Assembly: GCA_938028585.1 (NCBI GenBank) | Contig: CALIZH010000054.1 | Coordinates: forward strand, 24,669-88,668 | DNA: 64,000 nucleotides | From: an uncultured Actinomyces sp. | Lineage (GTDB): Bacteria > Actinomycetota > Actinomycetes > Actinomycetales > Actinomycetaceae | Direction: 5' to 3' | Shown here: one piece after another, positions 1-9,336 of the stretch | How the letters are laid out: each line of letters begins with the position of its first letter | How positions within the stretch are numbered: position 1 is the first letter of the stretch | Program-made: the position numbers and the translations under genes | Notes under the pieces: generated by a model | The model's database searches: none | What the model was told of the DNA's origin: nothing | The model's input: the letters and a program-made list of their open reading frames with translations, nothing else

Positions 1-1791
1 GGTGAAAGCGGCACCATTACGTTCACGACGAGCGGCGATAAGTACGCTGGTGACTGGGTGATGCTCGGTGAGAACTTCAACGGTGCGAACTTGTCTGCGC
101 TGTCCATGTATAACTACTTGAACACGACGTTCGACAAGAACTCGGCAACCACCTACTCGTCGAGCAACGCGGTGTCGTCTGCTACTCGTGAGTACCACAA
201 CTCGGTGAACCTGGTTGGTTCTGCTGGCGTGAGCTGGTTGTACTGGGTGAACGGTGCTGTGACTCTGCTCTGCTTCATTGTGCTCGGTTTGGGTTACGCA
301 TTCGGTATGTTCACCGGTGCGATCAAGAACTCGATGCACATCATTACGGCGGTTCCGTTCGCAACGCTGGGTTCCATGGCAGGTATCGCGAAGGTGGTTA
401 TCTACACCTTTACGATGATTACCGAGATCATCGCAACCATGTTTATCTACCGTCTCGTCCAGGAGATTATTCTGTCGATTCCGAGCATCTTCGAAGGTGG
501 CTTGGAGCACATGTTCAACAGCATGGGCGGCTTCGGCGTCTACCTGAAGAACAGCGGTAACGTCACGCTCTTTACGTCGCTGGTGTCCACTGTGCTGCTG
601 ATTCTGTTGACGTGGAAGATGATGCACTTCCGTGGTGCGTTCGTGAAGGGTTTCAACGAGGCTGTCACGAAGATTGTCGATAAGTTCCTGGACACGAATG
701 TTGCTCCCCCTGCTGGCGGCGGTAAGCTTATGCCTGCTCTGGCTGGTGGCGTTGGCGCAGGCGTTGGCTCTGCTGCTGCGAACCGTCTGATGAGTGGTCG
801 CGGCGGTCTGGGCTTTGGTTCGGGTCGCGGCGGTGCATCGAGCGGCCTCATGGCTGGCTCCGGTGGCATCCAAGATGGAAACGGCGGTGTCTCGGGTATG
901 GGCGGTGGATCGATGCTCTCGATCAACGGCACGGATGGTCCCGGTCCCGATGAGATCGGCCCTGGTGCATCCGGTGGTGATCCTAATGCTCCTGGTGGCG
1001 GTGGCGGCGGTTTGCTGCTCAGCGACGGGTCGGGCGGTGTGAACGTCGACAACAGCACAAGCAATGACAACTCCAGCGCACTGATGACATCCGAGTCGGA
1101 TCGTCAGCTCGCAAGCGAGGTTGATGCACGCGGTGGTCTGTCTGAGCCCGCTCAGATTGAGGCTGGTCCGCAGGCTGATGCTGCCGCTTCGAGCAAGGTC
1201 GCCAACAACGCCGATGATGCTATGAGTGAGACGGCAGGGTCGATTCAGTCGACGATGGATGCTCATAACAAGGCTGATAAGGCGCGTGTTGATCAGGCAA
1301 CCTCTGGTGTGAAGGCCGTGTGGCACGGTGGTAAGGCAGCTGCCAAGGCTTACTCCGGTGATGTCGCAGGCGCTGCTCAGGATGGCCAGAAGGCCCTGGG
1401 TGATGTCCAGAGTGCTCAGACCAAGGGTCAGGAGGCGAAGGCTCACCGTCAGTCAGCTGAGGCTCCGCGTCCTGTTCAGCCAGCGCGTCAGAGCCAACCA
1501 CAGCAGACTCAGTCTCAGCCGCAGCGTGGTGCTGTGGGTGCCCAGCGACAGGCTCCTGCTCAGGCTCAGCAGCCTCGTCAGCCGAAGCTTCAGCAGTCGC
1601 AGCAGGCTCCGGCACAGACTGCATCCCCTGCTCCGTCGCGACCGGCACCGTCTCGCGGTGGTAGCTCGCGTTCGCTGAGTGCACCTCGTCAGGGTGCGTC
1701 TGGCAAGGCGAGCAAGGTCAGCAAGGCAGGCAAGGGTCTGAAAGGCCCGAAGCCGTCGGGTGGATCATCGATGCCGCCGATGCCTTCGTAA
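1..1791 (+). CDS. VirB6/TrbL-like conjugation channel membrane protein, 5' end outside window
   Basis: The frame is open from base 1, so the gene begins upstream of the window; the first internal ATG is at 58. The visible part has an extracellular-looking Thr/Ser/Asn-rich start, then four or five hydrophobic segments between about bases 240 and 620, then a long soluble tail from about base 700. The tail is first Gly-rich, then Ala/Gln/Ser/Pro-rich and ends basic. A polytopic core with a long low-complexity cytoplasmic tail is typical of VirB6/TrbL-type proteins of Gram-positive conjugation systems, where they form part of the inner-membrane channel. The assignment rests on topology and on the neighbouring wall hydrolase, relaxase and coupling protein; no diagnostic motif was found. 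It is followed by a hairpin at 1814-1855. Confidence 0.6.
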   Translation, partial: GESGTITFTTSGDKYAGDWVMLGENFNGANLSALSMYNYLNTTFDKNSATTYSSSNAVSSATREYHNSVNLVGSAGVSWLYWVNGAVTLLCFIVLGLGYAFGMFTGAIKNSMHIITAVPFATLGSMAGIAKVVIYTFTMITEIIATMFIYRLVQEIILSIPSIFEGGLEHMFNSMGGFGVYLKNSGNVTLFTSLVSTVLLILLTWKMMHFRGAFVKGFNEAVTKIVDKFLDTNVAPPAGGGKLMPALAGGVGAGVGSAAANRLMSGRGGLGFGSGRGGASSGLMAGSGGIQDGNGGVSGMGGGSMLSINGTDGPGPDEIGPGASGGDPNAPGGGGGGLLLSDGSGGVNVDNSTSNDNSSALMTSESDRQLASEVDARGGLSEPAQIEAGPQADAAASSKVANNADDAMSETAGSIQSTMDAHNKADKARVDQATSGVKAVWHGGKAAAKAYSGDVAGAAQDGQKALGDVQSAQTKGQEAKAHRQSAEAPRPVQPARQSQPQQTQSQPQRGAVGAQRQAPAQAQQPRQPKLQQSQQAPAQTASPAPSRPAPSRGGSSRSLSAPRQGASGKASKVSKAGKGLKGPKPSGGSSMPPMPS

Positions 1792-1813
1792 GAGTGTTCA
1801 TGTGACACTCATG

Positions 1814-1855
1814 ACGCCCTCGATTATGCTGGATCTCCAGTGTGATCGAGGGCGT
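1814..1855 (+). terminator. hairpin terminator after the VirB6-like gene
   Basis: Perfect 11-bp inverted repeat ACGCCCTCGAT / ATCGAGGGCGT with a 20-nt loop, followed by a short T-rich stretch. Confidence 0.6.
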
Positions 1856-1880
1856 TTCACTTGCTCGATGCACGTGGGTT

Positions 1881-1906
1881 GTGTAGTATGTATCTAGGTC
1901 ATGAGT
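1881..1906 (+). promoter_or_regulatory. possible extended -10 promoter
   Basis: TGTGTAGTAT at about 1880-1889 fits an extended -10 without a -35. Downstream bases CTAGGTCATGAG weakly resemble the operator-like box seen at other promoters of the element. It would drive the gene at 1983. Confidence 0.3.
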
Positions 1907-1982
1907 GTAGGCATCTGACAACCAGCCGGGCTCTGGCCAGATGCAACATGTACAACTACTTCTGAATGAAAGGAGAGATCAT

Positions 1983-2384
1983 ATGTCTCTCGATATTCTT
2001 GCTACTCAGACGCTGAACGTTCTCGATGCCCAGGCGAATCGTGCACTGTTCGCAATCGCAGATAATCCGCTTGTTGCGGACTGGGATCTGAAGAGCTTCC
2101 TCGTCAATGCGACGACCTACATCAAGTTCATTGGTGGTCTGGTCATCGTTCTGCTTGGCACGGCCGCCGTTGTGTGGGGTGCCTACAAGTTCTTCAGCAA
2201 GTTGTTCGGCGGTCAGTCCGCCGCGCAGACTTCCTGGGTCACTGTCGCGCTGCTCATCATTATCGGTGGTGCAGCCATGGCCGGTGGTGGATCCCTCGTC
2301 TTCGGTATCGCTGAGGGCGGTAAGACCACGATCGAAGACCTTGGAGGCGGCACGATTCTGCCGTATCTTCTGACCATGTTCTGA
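1983..2384 (+). CDS. small two-helix membrane protein, VirB2/pilin-like candidate
   Basis: 133 residues. The ATG at 1983 follows AAAGGAGAG by a normal distance; an in-frame ATG at 1941 has no ribosome binding site. The N-terminal third is polar. Two strongly hydrophobic segments follow, at about residues 45-68 and 78-105, separated by a short basic/polar loop, with a Gly-rich end. Small two-helix proteins beside VirB6-like genes are often the pilin-like or VirB2/VirB3-like part of type IV secretion systems. No cleavable signal peptide is evident. The gene stands alone between two hairpins, so it may be made in a different amount from its neighbours. Its role is inferred from size, topology and context only. 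Confidence 0.5.
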   Translation: MSLDILATQTLNVLDAQANRALFAIADNPLVADWDLKSFLVNATTYIKFIGGLVIVLLGTAAVVWGAYKFFSKLFGGQSAAQTSWVTVALLIIIGGAAMAGGGSLVFGIAEGGKTTIEDLGGGTILPYLLTMF

Positions 2385-2424
2385 TAACACAACCGATGGT
2401 CAAGATGGTCAAAAGGTCACTGTG

Positions 2425-2457
2425 ACAGCCGGGGCCGGTCTATCCGGCTCCGGCTGT
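2425..2457 (+). terminator. GC-rich hairpin
   Basis: ACAGCCGG..GCCGG pairs with CCGGC..CCGGCTGT around a five-base loop. There is no T run, so it could be a partial terminator or an mRNA-stabilising structure between 1983-2384 and the next gene. Confidence 0.5.
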
Positions 2458-2523
2458 TGCTATCCACACGTTCACTCCCGGATTAAAGATAAAACGCAGA
2501 ACACGAATCGAAAGGATCACAAT

Positions 2524-3981
2524 ATGGCATGGGGTAAAAACAAGAACGGTAAGAACGAGCATGCGTCTCAGAATGAGTCTGTGAATGACGTTCAAGATGA
2601 TGCTGCCATGGACGCAGTAGAGGCTGACGGTGCTCCGTCCGGTTTCGCTGCGAAGTTCAAGGCATTCCAGACTCGCTTCAAGTTTGATTCGCACCACGCG
2701 ATGGAGCGATTTGGTGTTGCCGTGGCTGTGTTCAGTCTGACGGGCGCAGCACTGCTGACTGGCGCAGGCGTGTCGTCGTACACGAACGCTCAGGAACAGC
2801 TCAGCGCGACGGCGATGTACACGCAGAGTTTTACGACCTCTCGCACGCAGGCAACCGGTCGCGTGATGGGTGTGTACACTGATCCGTCTAAGACTCGCAC
2901 AATGGTGCTTCTCAACGCCCGTGACGAGGCACGTCTTCCTGCGAACGCGGATGACTACCAGGTGTTCCTGACGGGCACCGATCGCGAGCTCCATCAGCAC
3001 TCGTTGAAGGGTAAGTCGATCACGGCTCGTTACGTGACGTTTGGTAACAACGCCAAGTACATGGCGGTTGTTCTGGATAACCCGAACGGTTTCGATCTCC
3101 AGATTCTCGATATGACGATTCGCATCAATCGAGAGATCTCCTACAAGGAGGGTGAGGGCGCGGCCAGTGAGCCCCAGTCCGGTGGATCGTCTTCGTCGAA
3201 GACTGATCCCAACGCAGGCGATAAGTCTTTCCAGCAGTACGATCAGATGCGTATTGCGTTCAACCCTGTGGCATCGGGATCTGTCCGCATGAACCTTGGA
3301 ACGGCTGGCACTGAGTTCAACGCAGGCGATGTCTACCACGAGGCTGTGACTCGTGATGCTGAGCAGAAGCTGCGTGATGAGATGGATGGCCAGTTGCTTC
3401 AGATGAAGGCTGATCTGGCGAAGATCGATCAGTACACCTCGCAGATCTCTACGACTTCTGTGAACGATCGTGGCACGATGCTTCAGCTCAATGAGCCTGT
3501 CGTTCCCGATGTCATCGCAGGCGATCAGGTGACCGGTCAGGATGCGAAGAGCAGCAAGACCGGTGAGTCGACGTTGTTCTTGTCGTCCAAGACTGTTGTG
3601 CCCGGTGGCTATGACTTCGATTGGCGACATGGCACTGTGAACGAGGGTTACCTCGACCAGGTTGTCCCTAAGGGCATGAGCTACGTGGACTTCATGAAGT
3701 CTCAGGCTGCGCTGTCGACTGGTTCGCCGGATTGGCAGAAGGTTGAGTTTACTCTGACCAATGGCACGCCGTTGACCGCGTACACGAACCGTGACACGTT
3801 CGTGAAGCCATTGCTGGATTTGCGTAGCAATCTCATCACGTCGTGGCAGACCTATTACGACCACAAGAAGGCGTACCAGGTCACGTCCTACAACGATCTG
3901 CTCAATCTGGAGATCGAGCTGCGTAATGTGCGAACGAACACAGTGCAGAATACAAATGCCGATGTGCTGACGTTGTACTGA
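2524..3981 (+). CDS. bitopic membrane protein of the transfer region
   Basis: 485 residues from the ATG at 2524, which has CGAAAGGATC upstream. The first ~55 residues are charged and cytoplasmic-looking. One transmembrane helix lies at about residues 60-82 (FGVAVAVFSLTGAALLTGAG), followed by a ~400-residue exterior domain with a Ser/Gly-rich linker near residue 220. One helix with a large exterior domain fits a VirB8/TcpC-like or other assembly factor of the secretion channel, but no fold-specific motif was recognised. It is closely followed by the wall hydrolase gene (38 nt), probably in one operon. Confidence 0.5.
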   Translation: MAWGKNKNGKNEHASQNESVNDVQDDAAMDAVEADGAPSGFAAKFKAFQTRFKFDSHHAMERFGVAVAVFSLTGAALLTGAGVSSYTNAQEQLSATAMYTQSFTTSRTQATGRVMGVYTDPSKTRTMVLLNARDEARLPANADDYQVFLTGTDRELHQHSLKGKSITARYVTFGNNAKYMAVVLDNPNGFDLQILDMTIRINREISYKEGEGAASEPQSGGSSSSKTDPNAGDKSFQQYDQMRIAFNPVASGSVRMNLGTAGTEFNAGDVYHEAVTRDAEQKLRDEMDGQLLQMKADLAKIDQYTSQISTTSVNDRGTMLQLNEPVVPDVIAGDQVTGQDAKSSKTGESTLFLSSKTVVPGGYDFDWRHGTVNEGYLDQVVPKGMSYVDFMKSQAALSTGSPDWQKVEFTLTNGTPLTAYTNRDTFVKPLLDLRSNLITSWQTYYDHKKAYQVTSYNDLLNLEIELRNVRTNTVQNTNADVLTLY

Positions 3982-4019
3982 GTGCGGGACGTAACGAAAC
4001 GAACGAAAAGGAGATAGGT

Positions 4020-5900
4020 ATGAAACCAGAGGGGATTGAAAAGCTCCCTCAGAGTCAGGATGCCGGTATTGAACCGTCTGCTCAGCCTAATGAGCCCATG
4101 GACACGGGAACTGACACAGGAGCGAACGGTACCGATGTGATGGGTTCTGGTGGCGCTGAGCCCGGTGACGGTGGTCTGCTGGGTGACGGTATCCAGGGAG
4201 GCCAGGGTCAGGGCGGTGCTCGTAAGGCTGCGACCGGAGCTGCTGCCGGAGCAGCGGCTCCTGCTGCGGCGCAAGCTGCTGCGCTGACTGTGTTCCTCAA
4301 TTGGCTCAAGACGGTGATGATGTCGATCATGGCAGCGGCTCAGTCACTGTGGTCTGCGATCACAGGTGCTGTTGTTGCAGCAGCAAAGGCTGTCGTTGGT
4401 TTCTTCACGGGAGCCGGTGCAGCTGTTGCCAGCGCACTAGGCGGAGCTGTATCGGCTGCTACTGCGACTGTCGCAACAGTCACAGCAGCGGTTGTTGGTG
4501 CGGTTGCGGTCATCACCGGTGGTGCAGTTGCTCTGCGTGACGGCGATATGGCTGCTCGTAACGATGGGTTGCTGGAATCATGCACCGTTGCTGTTGAAAA
4601 CGCAGCAAAGGCAGCAGATGGCGCTGTTGGCGATGTCTCGGCTAAGACTGAAGAGAACGCGAAGACTGTCTACTCTGTACTTTCGGCGTGGGGTATGTCG
4701 GATGAGAATATCGCCGGTGTTCTGGGCAACTGGTCCCATGAATCCGGCATTGATCCGACCGGTGTGGAGACGATCTTTGACGAGAAGTTCACGATCGGTC
4801 CTCGTAAGCAGGACGCTGAGGCCAAGGGCTTCAAGATTGCACAGGTTGATCCTGCGTATTCTGCGCGTTTCCCTGCGATCGATCTCATGGGTATTGGCCT
4901 GGGACAGTGGACCAATGGTCGTAACGCACTGCTCACCGAGTATGCGCAGTCGATTGGTAAGCCGTGGTCGACGCTGGAAACCCAGCTCGGCTTCATGATC
5001 TCCAAGGACGATCCGGCTCGTGTGGCTCAGGTGAAGGCTCTGATCGACAACTCCGAGGGTGGTAGTGTCTCTGCGTCGACCTCGTACTTCCTCACGAAGT
5101 GGGAGGGTATCAACGACGGCACTCTGGGCTCTCGTGAGTCCGCTGCTGGTACCTGGTTTGCCAAGATGGGCGGCTGGGAGAAGAACAAGTCTCTGGCTGA
5201 TTCGATCCTTGCTCAGTCGGGCAGCGCTGTGACGGGTGCGAATAACAGCTCTGTTGCTGCTGCCGCCAGCAAGTGCAAGTCGCACGGCGGCAAGGTGGAT
5301 AACTCCACGATGGTCAAGGCTGCGATCTCTTACGCATGGCCGTACAACGACGATGGTAAGGGTAACGATGGCACCGACATCTACAAGTACCTCCACAAGG
5401 AGGTGCTCGGTGAGTCGGATAACTACTTCGCTTCGTGTGACCGCACCGTTGCCACGGCTGTTCGCTGGTCTGGTACTGACGATACGTACCCGGCTGGTGG
5501 CGTGTCCAACCAGCTAGAGTATCTTCAGGGTCAGGGCGGTTCGAAGTGGACCAAGATCGACTACAACGGCGATAAGAGCAAGCTTCAGCCCGGTGACATC
5601 CTCCTGCGTACGACCGGCGGTGTGTCGCACACGGTCATGTATGTGGGTGAGGATTCTGTGAAGGAAGTCTGGGGCGAGGGTAACTACGAGCCCCAAGGCG
5701 AGATCGTCTCGGGTTCGCTCAACGATCGCGCTCCGACAGTGGGCCAGTTCTACACTGGTTCGACGGGTCTCGATACGGACTACGTGGCGTACCGAAACAC
5801 CACGAAGGAGTCTTCCTCGAAGTTTGCATCGGTGACGGTTCCGTCCACGATGCAAAAGGGTCAGGGCGATAAGAACTCTCGTCTGACCCCTGGTCCGTGA
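4020..5900 (+). CDS. VirB1-like bifunctional peptidoglycan hydrolase (phage-tail-lysozyme-like plus NlpC/P60 or CHAP-like)
   Basis: 626 residues, ATG at 4020 after GGAGATAGGT. Order of parts: acidic Gly-rich cytoplasmic start; Ala-rich hydrophobic segments at about residues 65-170 that should anchor the protein in the membrane; a lysozyme-like domain at about 210-390 with NWSHESG (Glu241 the likely catalytic acid); and a C-terminal cysteine peptidase-like domain at about 420-600 with Cys473 (FASCDRT) and His537 (GVSHTV). Lysozyme plus peptidase fusions open the cell wall locally for the channel in Gram-positive conjugation (TcpG/TcpI/VirB1 role). Family assignment is by motif and order; the C-terminal domain could be CHAP rather than NlpC/P60. 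Confidence 0.8.
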   Translation: MKPEGIEKLPQSQDAGIEPSAQPNEPMDTGTDTGANGTDVMGSGGAEPGDGGLLGDGIQGGQGQGGARKAATGAAAGAAAPAAAQAAALTVFLNWLKTVMMSIMAAAQSLWSAITGAVVAAAKAVVGFFTGAGAAVASALGGAVSAATATVATVTAAVVGAVAVITGGAVALRDGDMAARNDGLLESCTVAVENAAKAADGAVGDVSAKTEENAKTVYSVLSAWGMSDENIAGVLGNWSHESGIDPTGVETIFDEKFTIGPRKQDAEAKGFKIAQVDPAYSARFPAIDLMGIGLGQWTNGRNALLTEYAQSIGKPWSTLETQLGFMISKDDPARVAQVKALIDNSEGGSVSASTSYFLTKWEGINDGTLGSRESAAGTWFAKMGGWEKNKSLADSILAQSGSAVTGANNSSVAAAASKCKSHGGKVDNSTMVKAAISYAWPYNDDGKGNDGTDIYKYLHKEVLGESDNYFASCDRTVATAVRWSGTDDTYPAGGVSNQLEYLQGQGGSKWTKIDYNGDKSKLQPGDILLRTTGGVSHTVMYVGEDSVKEVWGEGNYEPQGEIVSGSLNDRAPTVGQFYTGSTGLDTDYVAYRNTTKESSSKFASVTVPSTMQKGQGDKNSRLTPGP

Positions 5901-5920
5901 TCATGTAGCATCACTCATGG

Positions 5921-5956
5921 CACCCCGTACTGGATGATTGCATCTGGTACGGGGTG
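5921..5956 (+). terminator. terminator after wall hydrolase
   Basis: Perfect 10-bp stem CACCCCGTAC / GTACGGGGTG, loop 16 nt, followed by TTGTG. Confidence 0.55.
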
Positions 5957-5972
5957 TTGTGATACAATTGAT

Positions 5973-5989
5973 TATGTTGATACACGAGT
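5973..5989 (+). promoter_or_regulatory. promoter with abutting GATACACGAGT box
   Basis: -10 TATGTT directly followed by GATACACGAGT, in the same geometry as sites at 16350, 29424, 30376, 33897, 46491 and 50650(-). It lies 62 nt before the next start. Confidence 0.5.
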
Positions 5990-6034
5990 GAAATCACGTC
6001 AATGGAAAAGAGATAGAGAAAGGGAGTGATGACC

Positions 6035-6805
6035 ATGGCGGATCGAATGAGCAAGCTCAGTGAATGGGCGAAGACACCAACGCCGAAAACGCATTGGAAG
6101 AGTGGCCAGGAATTGGCCGATGAGCTTGAACGTAAGAAGGCTCAGCGCGCCGAAAAGAAGGCTCACGACGACGGTGACGGTAAGAAGCGTCGTATCGATC
6201 TGAAGATCGCAGCGGGCTTGGGCCTGGCTGCGATGGGAATCGGCATTGCGATTGTTGGTACTCAGAGTGCTCCGATCGATCGAAGCGCTGAGATCCAAAC
6301 GTTGACTGCGCAGGTTGCCCAAGCTCAGCAGGCATCCGAGGTTGTGCCCGATGTCGAGGGTGCGAAGGCGGCTGTGAATTCTCTCCAGGAGAAGAGCCAG
6401 CAGGTGGCTGATCTCCAGAACGAATACCGTGGATGGTCGACGAGCACCTCGGACGCAGATGCGCAGCGTGTGGCTGATCTACATGCTCGGCTTGCCGAGT
6501 TTGTACCTGATGGTGCTGCTGTGCGTTGGTACGCGCCACTGGCAAAAGACGCCTCGGGTCAGACGAGTGCCTTGCCCGCTGATCAGTACGAATGGGAATC
6601 GGTTGTCACGTACGGCGTGACAGACACGTCGGCACTGCCGATTGCATGGCTGTGCAAGAGTTCTGACGGCACGCTGTTGGCGTGGACGACGGCTACGTAT
6701 GATGCTGCCTCGGGTACGTTCTCCGGTGTCCACACCGGAGTGACGACCGCTGGTGCGCGTTTGCTTGTCAGCGATGACACTGCTCATGAGAACGGAGTTG
6801 GTTGA
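6035..6805 (+). CDS. bitopic membrane protein with coiled coil (transfer region)
   Basis: 256 residues from the ATG at 6035, which is 9 nt after AAAGGGAG; an ATG at 6029 is too close to that site. The basic, Lys-rich first ~55 residues precede one transmembrane helix (about 60-78), a coiled coil of about 60 residues rich in Gln/Ala/Glu, and an exterior domain with SWxxVVTYGV-like beta segments. It has the same plan as the next gene (6807) and the two are probably distant paralogs. It was not assigned to a family; a VirB8-like or channel-stabilising role is possible from topology. Confidence 0.5.
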   Translation: MADRMSKLSEWAKTPTPKTHWKSGQELADELERKKAQRAEKKAHDDGDGKKRRIDLKIAAGLGLAAMGIGIAIVGTQSAPIDRSAEIQTLTAQVAQAQQASEVVPDVEGAKAAVNSLQEKSQQVADLQNEYRGWSTSTSDADAQRVADLHARLAEFVPDGAAVRWYAPLAKDASGQTSALPADQYEWESVVTYGVTDTSALPIAWLCKSSDGTLLAWTTATYDAASGTFSGVHTGVTTAGARLLVSDDTAHENGVG

Positions 6806-6806
6806 G

Positions 6807-7472
6807 ATGCAAGAGAACAAGAAGACGCCTGTTATTGCACGGTTCGGTGCGCTGATCGCAGGAAGCGCGATCCTCCTGGGTGGTGTCGGTGTTGCGGCAA
6901 CGCACAGTGACCATGTGGCCGATGAGAATGCTCGCAACGAGGCTCAGGTGCAGCAGCTGCAATCGCAGCTCTCGTCGCTGGAAACGTCGACGACGAACAA
7001 CCAAGAGGTTGTTTCGTCTGAGGCAACGGGTATGTCCCCGGCGCGTAAGCACAGCGATGACGAGAATATGAAGGCGATCATGAAGCAGGCGCTGACGTGG
7101 TCGAATGGCAACGAGTACATCTCTGCGCGACAGGCTCTCATTGATCGTTGGCATCTGGATGAGACCTCTCAGTTCCTCACGGTGTTCATGCCGGGGGAGG
7201 ATGCAGGAGCCTGGCGTACGGACTCGTCCGGTAAGACGTATTTCGCTTATGAGGGCGCAAACTCGTCCCTCGACAGTTTCACGACCTCTGTGACAGACGT
7301 TGACGGCACGAAGTATACGTACTTTGCTGTCGTTGGTATTACGACCACGAGCACCGATGGCAAGGCGACGAGCACGTCGTACTCCACGATGCGTTACACG
7401 CTTGATAGCGATGGTTCGATCTCGGACATCACCGGTTGGGCCGGTGCTCCGGGACGCGATCGAACCTACTGA
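6807..7472 (+). CDS. bitopic membrane protein with coiled coil, paralog-like to the preceding gene
   Basis: 221 residues. The ATG at 6807 lies one base after the stop of the preceding gene, so the two are translationally coupled. One helix at about residues 12-30 (GALIAGSAILLGGVGVAAT) is followed by a short coiled coil (QVQQLQSQLSSLET) and a ~150-residue exterior domain. Topology and the domain end resemble the preceding protein. It is likely a component of the mating channel; no family was recognised. Confidence 0.5.
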   Translation: MQENKKTPVIARFGALIAGSAILLGGVGVAATHSDHVADENARNEAQVQQLQSQLSSLETSTTNNQEVVSSEATGMSPARKHSDDENMKAIMKQALTWSNGNEYISARQALIDRWHLDETSQFLTVFMPGEDAGAWRTDSSGKTYFAYEGANSSLDSFTTSVTDVDGTKYTYFAVVGITTTSTDGKATSTSYSTMRYTLDSDGSISDITGWAGAPGRDRTY

Positions 7473-7537
7473 GCGATGATGGGTGCGGTCCCACTCGTTC
7501 TTCCACTTTTTCACCAATAACCTGAAAGGAATCTGTT

Positions 7538-8005
7538 ATGAATCTGTCTTCTCTCATTAACACTGCTCGCACTCCTATGACGCTCGATGAGAAGGGTTCG
7601 ATTAAGCGCAGTGCTCGCATGGGTGTCTACGTTGTGGCGCGTGTTATCGGCTTTGTTTCGTGGGTTCTTGTGAGCCTATGGATCATGCTGTGGGGTGCCC
7701 TGAAGGTCATCCCGAACATGGGTCGTCTTGTTCAAGATGGTCTTGGCGTGACGAGCGCGAATGCCCCGAGTACGGAAGCTTTCATCGCGTACTGGGTTGC
7801 TCCTATGCTGCTCATTACGATCGTGATCTCGGCTGGTGTGATCTGGCTGTGCGCACTGGGTCATCGTGGTATGAACAAGGTGTTTGCAGCGATGCGCCGT
7901 TGGGTTGATCGTGCTGAGTTCGACACGGGTGCCAAGGCCATTGATAAGTCCGACAAGTCTGAGAAGAAGGCGAAGAAGGCAGAGAAGAAGTCTCGCCAAC
8001 GCTGA
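7538..8005 (+). CDS. two-helix membrane protein with basic tail
   Basis: 155 residues, ATG at 7538 after TGAAAGGAATC. Two hydrophobic segments at about residues 30-56 and 82-106 flank a short exterior loop. The last 35 residues are extremely rich in Lys (DKSDKSEKKAKKAEKK) and should be cytoplasmic. The polybasic tail could contact DNA or acidic partners. It sits within the secretion block. No family was recognised. Confidence 0.5.
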   Translation: MNLSSLINTARTPMTLDEKGSIKRSARMGVYVVARVIGFVSWVLVSLWIMLWGALKVIPNMGRLVQDGLGVTSANAPSTEAFIAYWVAPMLLITIVISAGVIWLCALGHRGMNKVFAAMRRWVDRAEFDTGAKAIDKSDKSEKKAKKAEKKSRQR

Positions 8006-8046
8006 TCGCGTTGGGGTATCCACCAACCAACAAAGAAAGAAGGAAC

Positions 8047-9195
8047 ATGAGTACAGTAACAGGCATGAAGCGCTCCAACCGTTGGGCGCGACACGCGCTA
8101 TCGATGCGAGGCGTTGAGTCTCGTGAGGTCAAGGGTGAAGCTGACATCAAGGTGCTCGTTGACACCTTGTACTTCACCAATCATGGGGCCAGGTCGAATT
8201 ACCGACCTGTCCTCCACGTCCGAGGTCGTCTTGTGGGACTTGTCCCCTACGGATCGCCTGAGATCGCCTATGGCGTGACAGAGGTGGATTTCGATCAGAT
8301 GGACGGCGGTGCGACAACCGTCGATGCATTCTACGAGTTCACCGACGAGCAGCTCGTGTCGCTGGTCGAAAAGGGTTTCTTCAACGAGGGCTTTGAGCCA
8401 CCCAGCGATCTGCTCAACCAGGTGTGGATGCTCCCGGCTCACTATGAAGGTGTTGTTATCGCACCTCGTAACGAGAACGAAGCACCCCTGGCATTCCTCG
8501 ATGTCGTCGATCGGGATGGTCTGGTCGTTGATGCTGTGACATCGGGTCTGGATCTGTCCGACTACTTCCCGGACTACCTCGCTCAGATCCGTGCTCGTGA
8601 TCATGAGAGCGAGAAGGCTGTCGATCATGCGCTGGAGCGCACGGATCACGTGAATGATGTCTTTGCTGGGATGGAGTCTCAGTTCGATGACGAGGGTACC
8701 GATGGTCGCACCAACGAGGCCGAGGGTGCATCGATCGCTCAGGCTCTCAGCGGTGAGTCGACCGTGCTGCCCGTCATGGACTCGCCTCTCTTCGATGCGC
8801 TCATGCGCAACGCTCAGGCGGCTCAGCAGGCGCAGGAGACTGAGCCGGAGATTGAGGCTGAATCCGAGATCCAGTCCGCGCCTGAGGTCGAGGCTCAGCC
8901 TGAGGTCGTTGACGACGCTGAGAACCAGCGCGCAACCCTGACGACCGATACTCTGGCGTTGACCTTCCGTGAGGTCGTGGCCGATGTCATCAACACCTCG
9001 GTTGCTCAGAACGCGCCTGAGATTCTGGCTCAGCCCGAGGTTGATTCGATCGAGGATCTGCACGAGGCTGTCGCTGATGCTGAACGAGACACGGAGCGCA
9101 AGCGTCTGTCGGCTCGTGAGGCTGTTGAGGCGGCGGCACCGGTCGCAACGGCGGACGAGATTGATGCTGCTGATCTCGATGATCCAGAATTCTGA
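8047..9195 (+). CDS. soluble acidic protein of unknown function with DDPEF tail
   Basis: 382 residues, ATG at 8047 after GAAAGAAGG. A folded region of about 190 residues with alternating beta segments is followed by a long Glu/Ala/Gln-rich region (about 200-380). It ends in ADLDDPEF, resembling both the tails of other proteins in this half (DEPEF, DDGFEL) and the acidic tips of bacterial SSB proteins. No membrane segment. It is the last gene before the relaxase. The function is not recognised; the tail suggests docking to a shared partner. Confidence 0.5.
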   Translation: MSTVTGMKRSNRWARHALSMRGVESREVKGEADIKVLVDTLYFTNHGARSNYRPVLHVRGRLVGLVPYGSPEIAYGVTEVDFDQMDGGATTVDAFYEFTDEQLVSLVEKGFFNEGFEPPSDLLNQVWMLPAHYEGVVIAPRNENEAPLAFLDVVDRDGLVVDAVTSGLDLSDYFPDYLAQIRARDHESEKAVDHALERTDHVNDVFAGMESQFDDEGTDGRTNEAEGASIAQALSGESTVLPVMDSPLFDALMRNAQAAQQAQETEPEIEAESEIQSAPEVEAQPEVVDDAENQRATLTTDTLALTFREVVADVINTSVAQNAPEILAQPEVDSIEDLHEAVADAERDTERKRLSAREAVEAAAPVATADEIDAADLDDPEF

Positions 9196-9215
9196 CATCA
9201 TGAGCAGCAAGTAAT

Positions 9216-9287
9216 GACAGGGGCGGTGGGGCATACCTGCCGCCCCTGTCGGCACTGCACTGTATGTATTCAACGATCTTTATTTAA
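9216..9287 (+). promoter_or_regulatory. inverted repeat plus paired TATTCAA / TATTTAA boxes before the relaxase; oriT candidate
   Basis: An 11-bp perfect inverted repeat (GACAGGGGCGG, 9216-9226 and 9240-9250) without a T run is followed by TATTCAA at 9267 and TATTTAA at 9281, exactly 14 nt apart. The same order (inverted repeat, two TTTATTCA-like boxes about 14 nt apart, gene) recurs before several - strand genes. The repeat may instead be a terminator or part of an oriT, which often lies beside the relaxase gene. Confidence 0.45.
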
Positions 9288-9336
9288 AAAATAGATGCGA
9301 TTTGAAGTAACTTGAAAGAAAGGTGTGTCGATACCG

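Noticed and set aside
2440..3864. 474-residue - strand open frame
   Set aside because: Antisense to the membrane protein gene at 2524, which has a good ribosome binding site and transmembrane helix.
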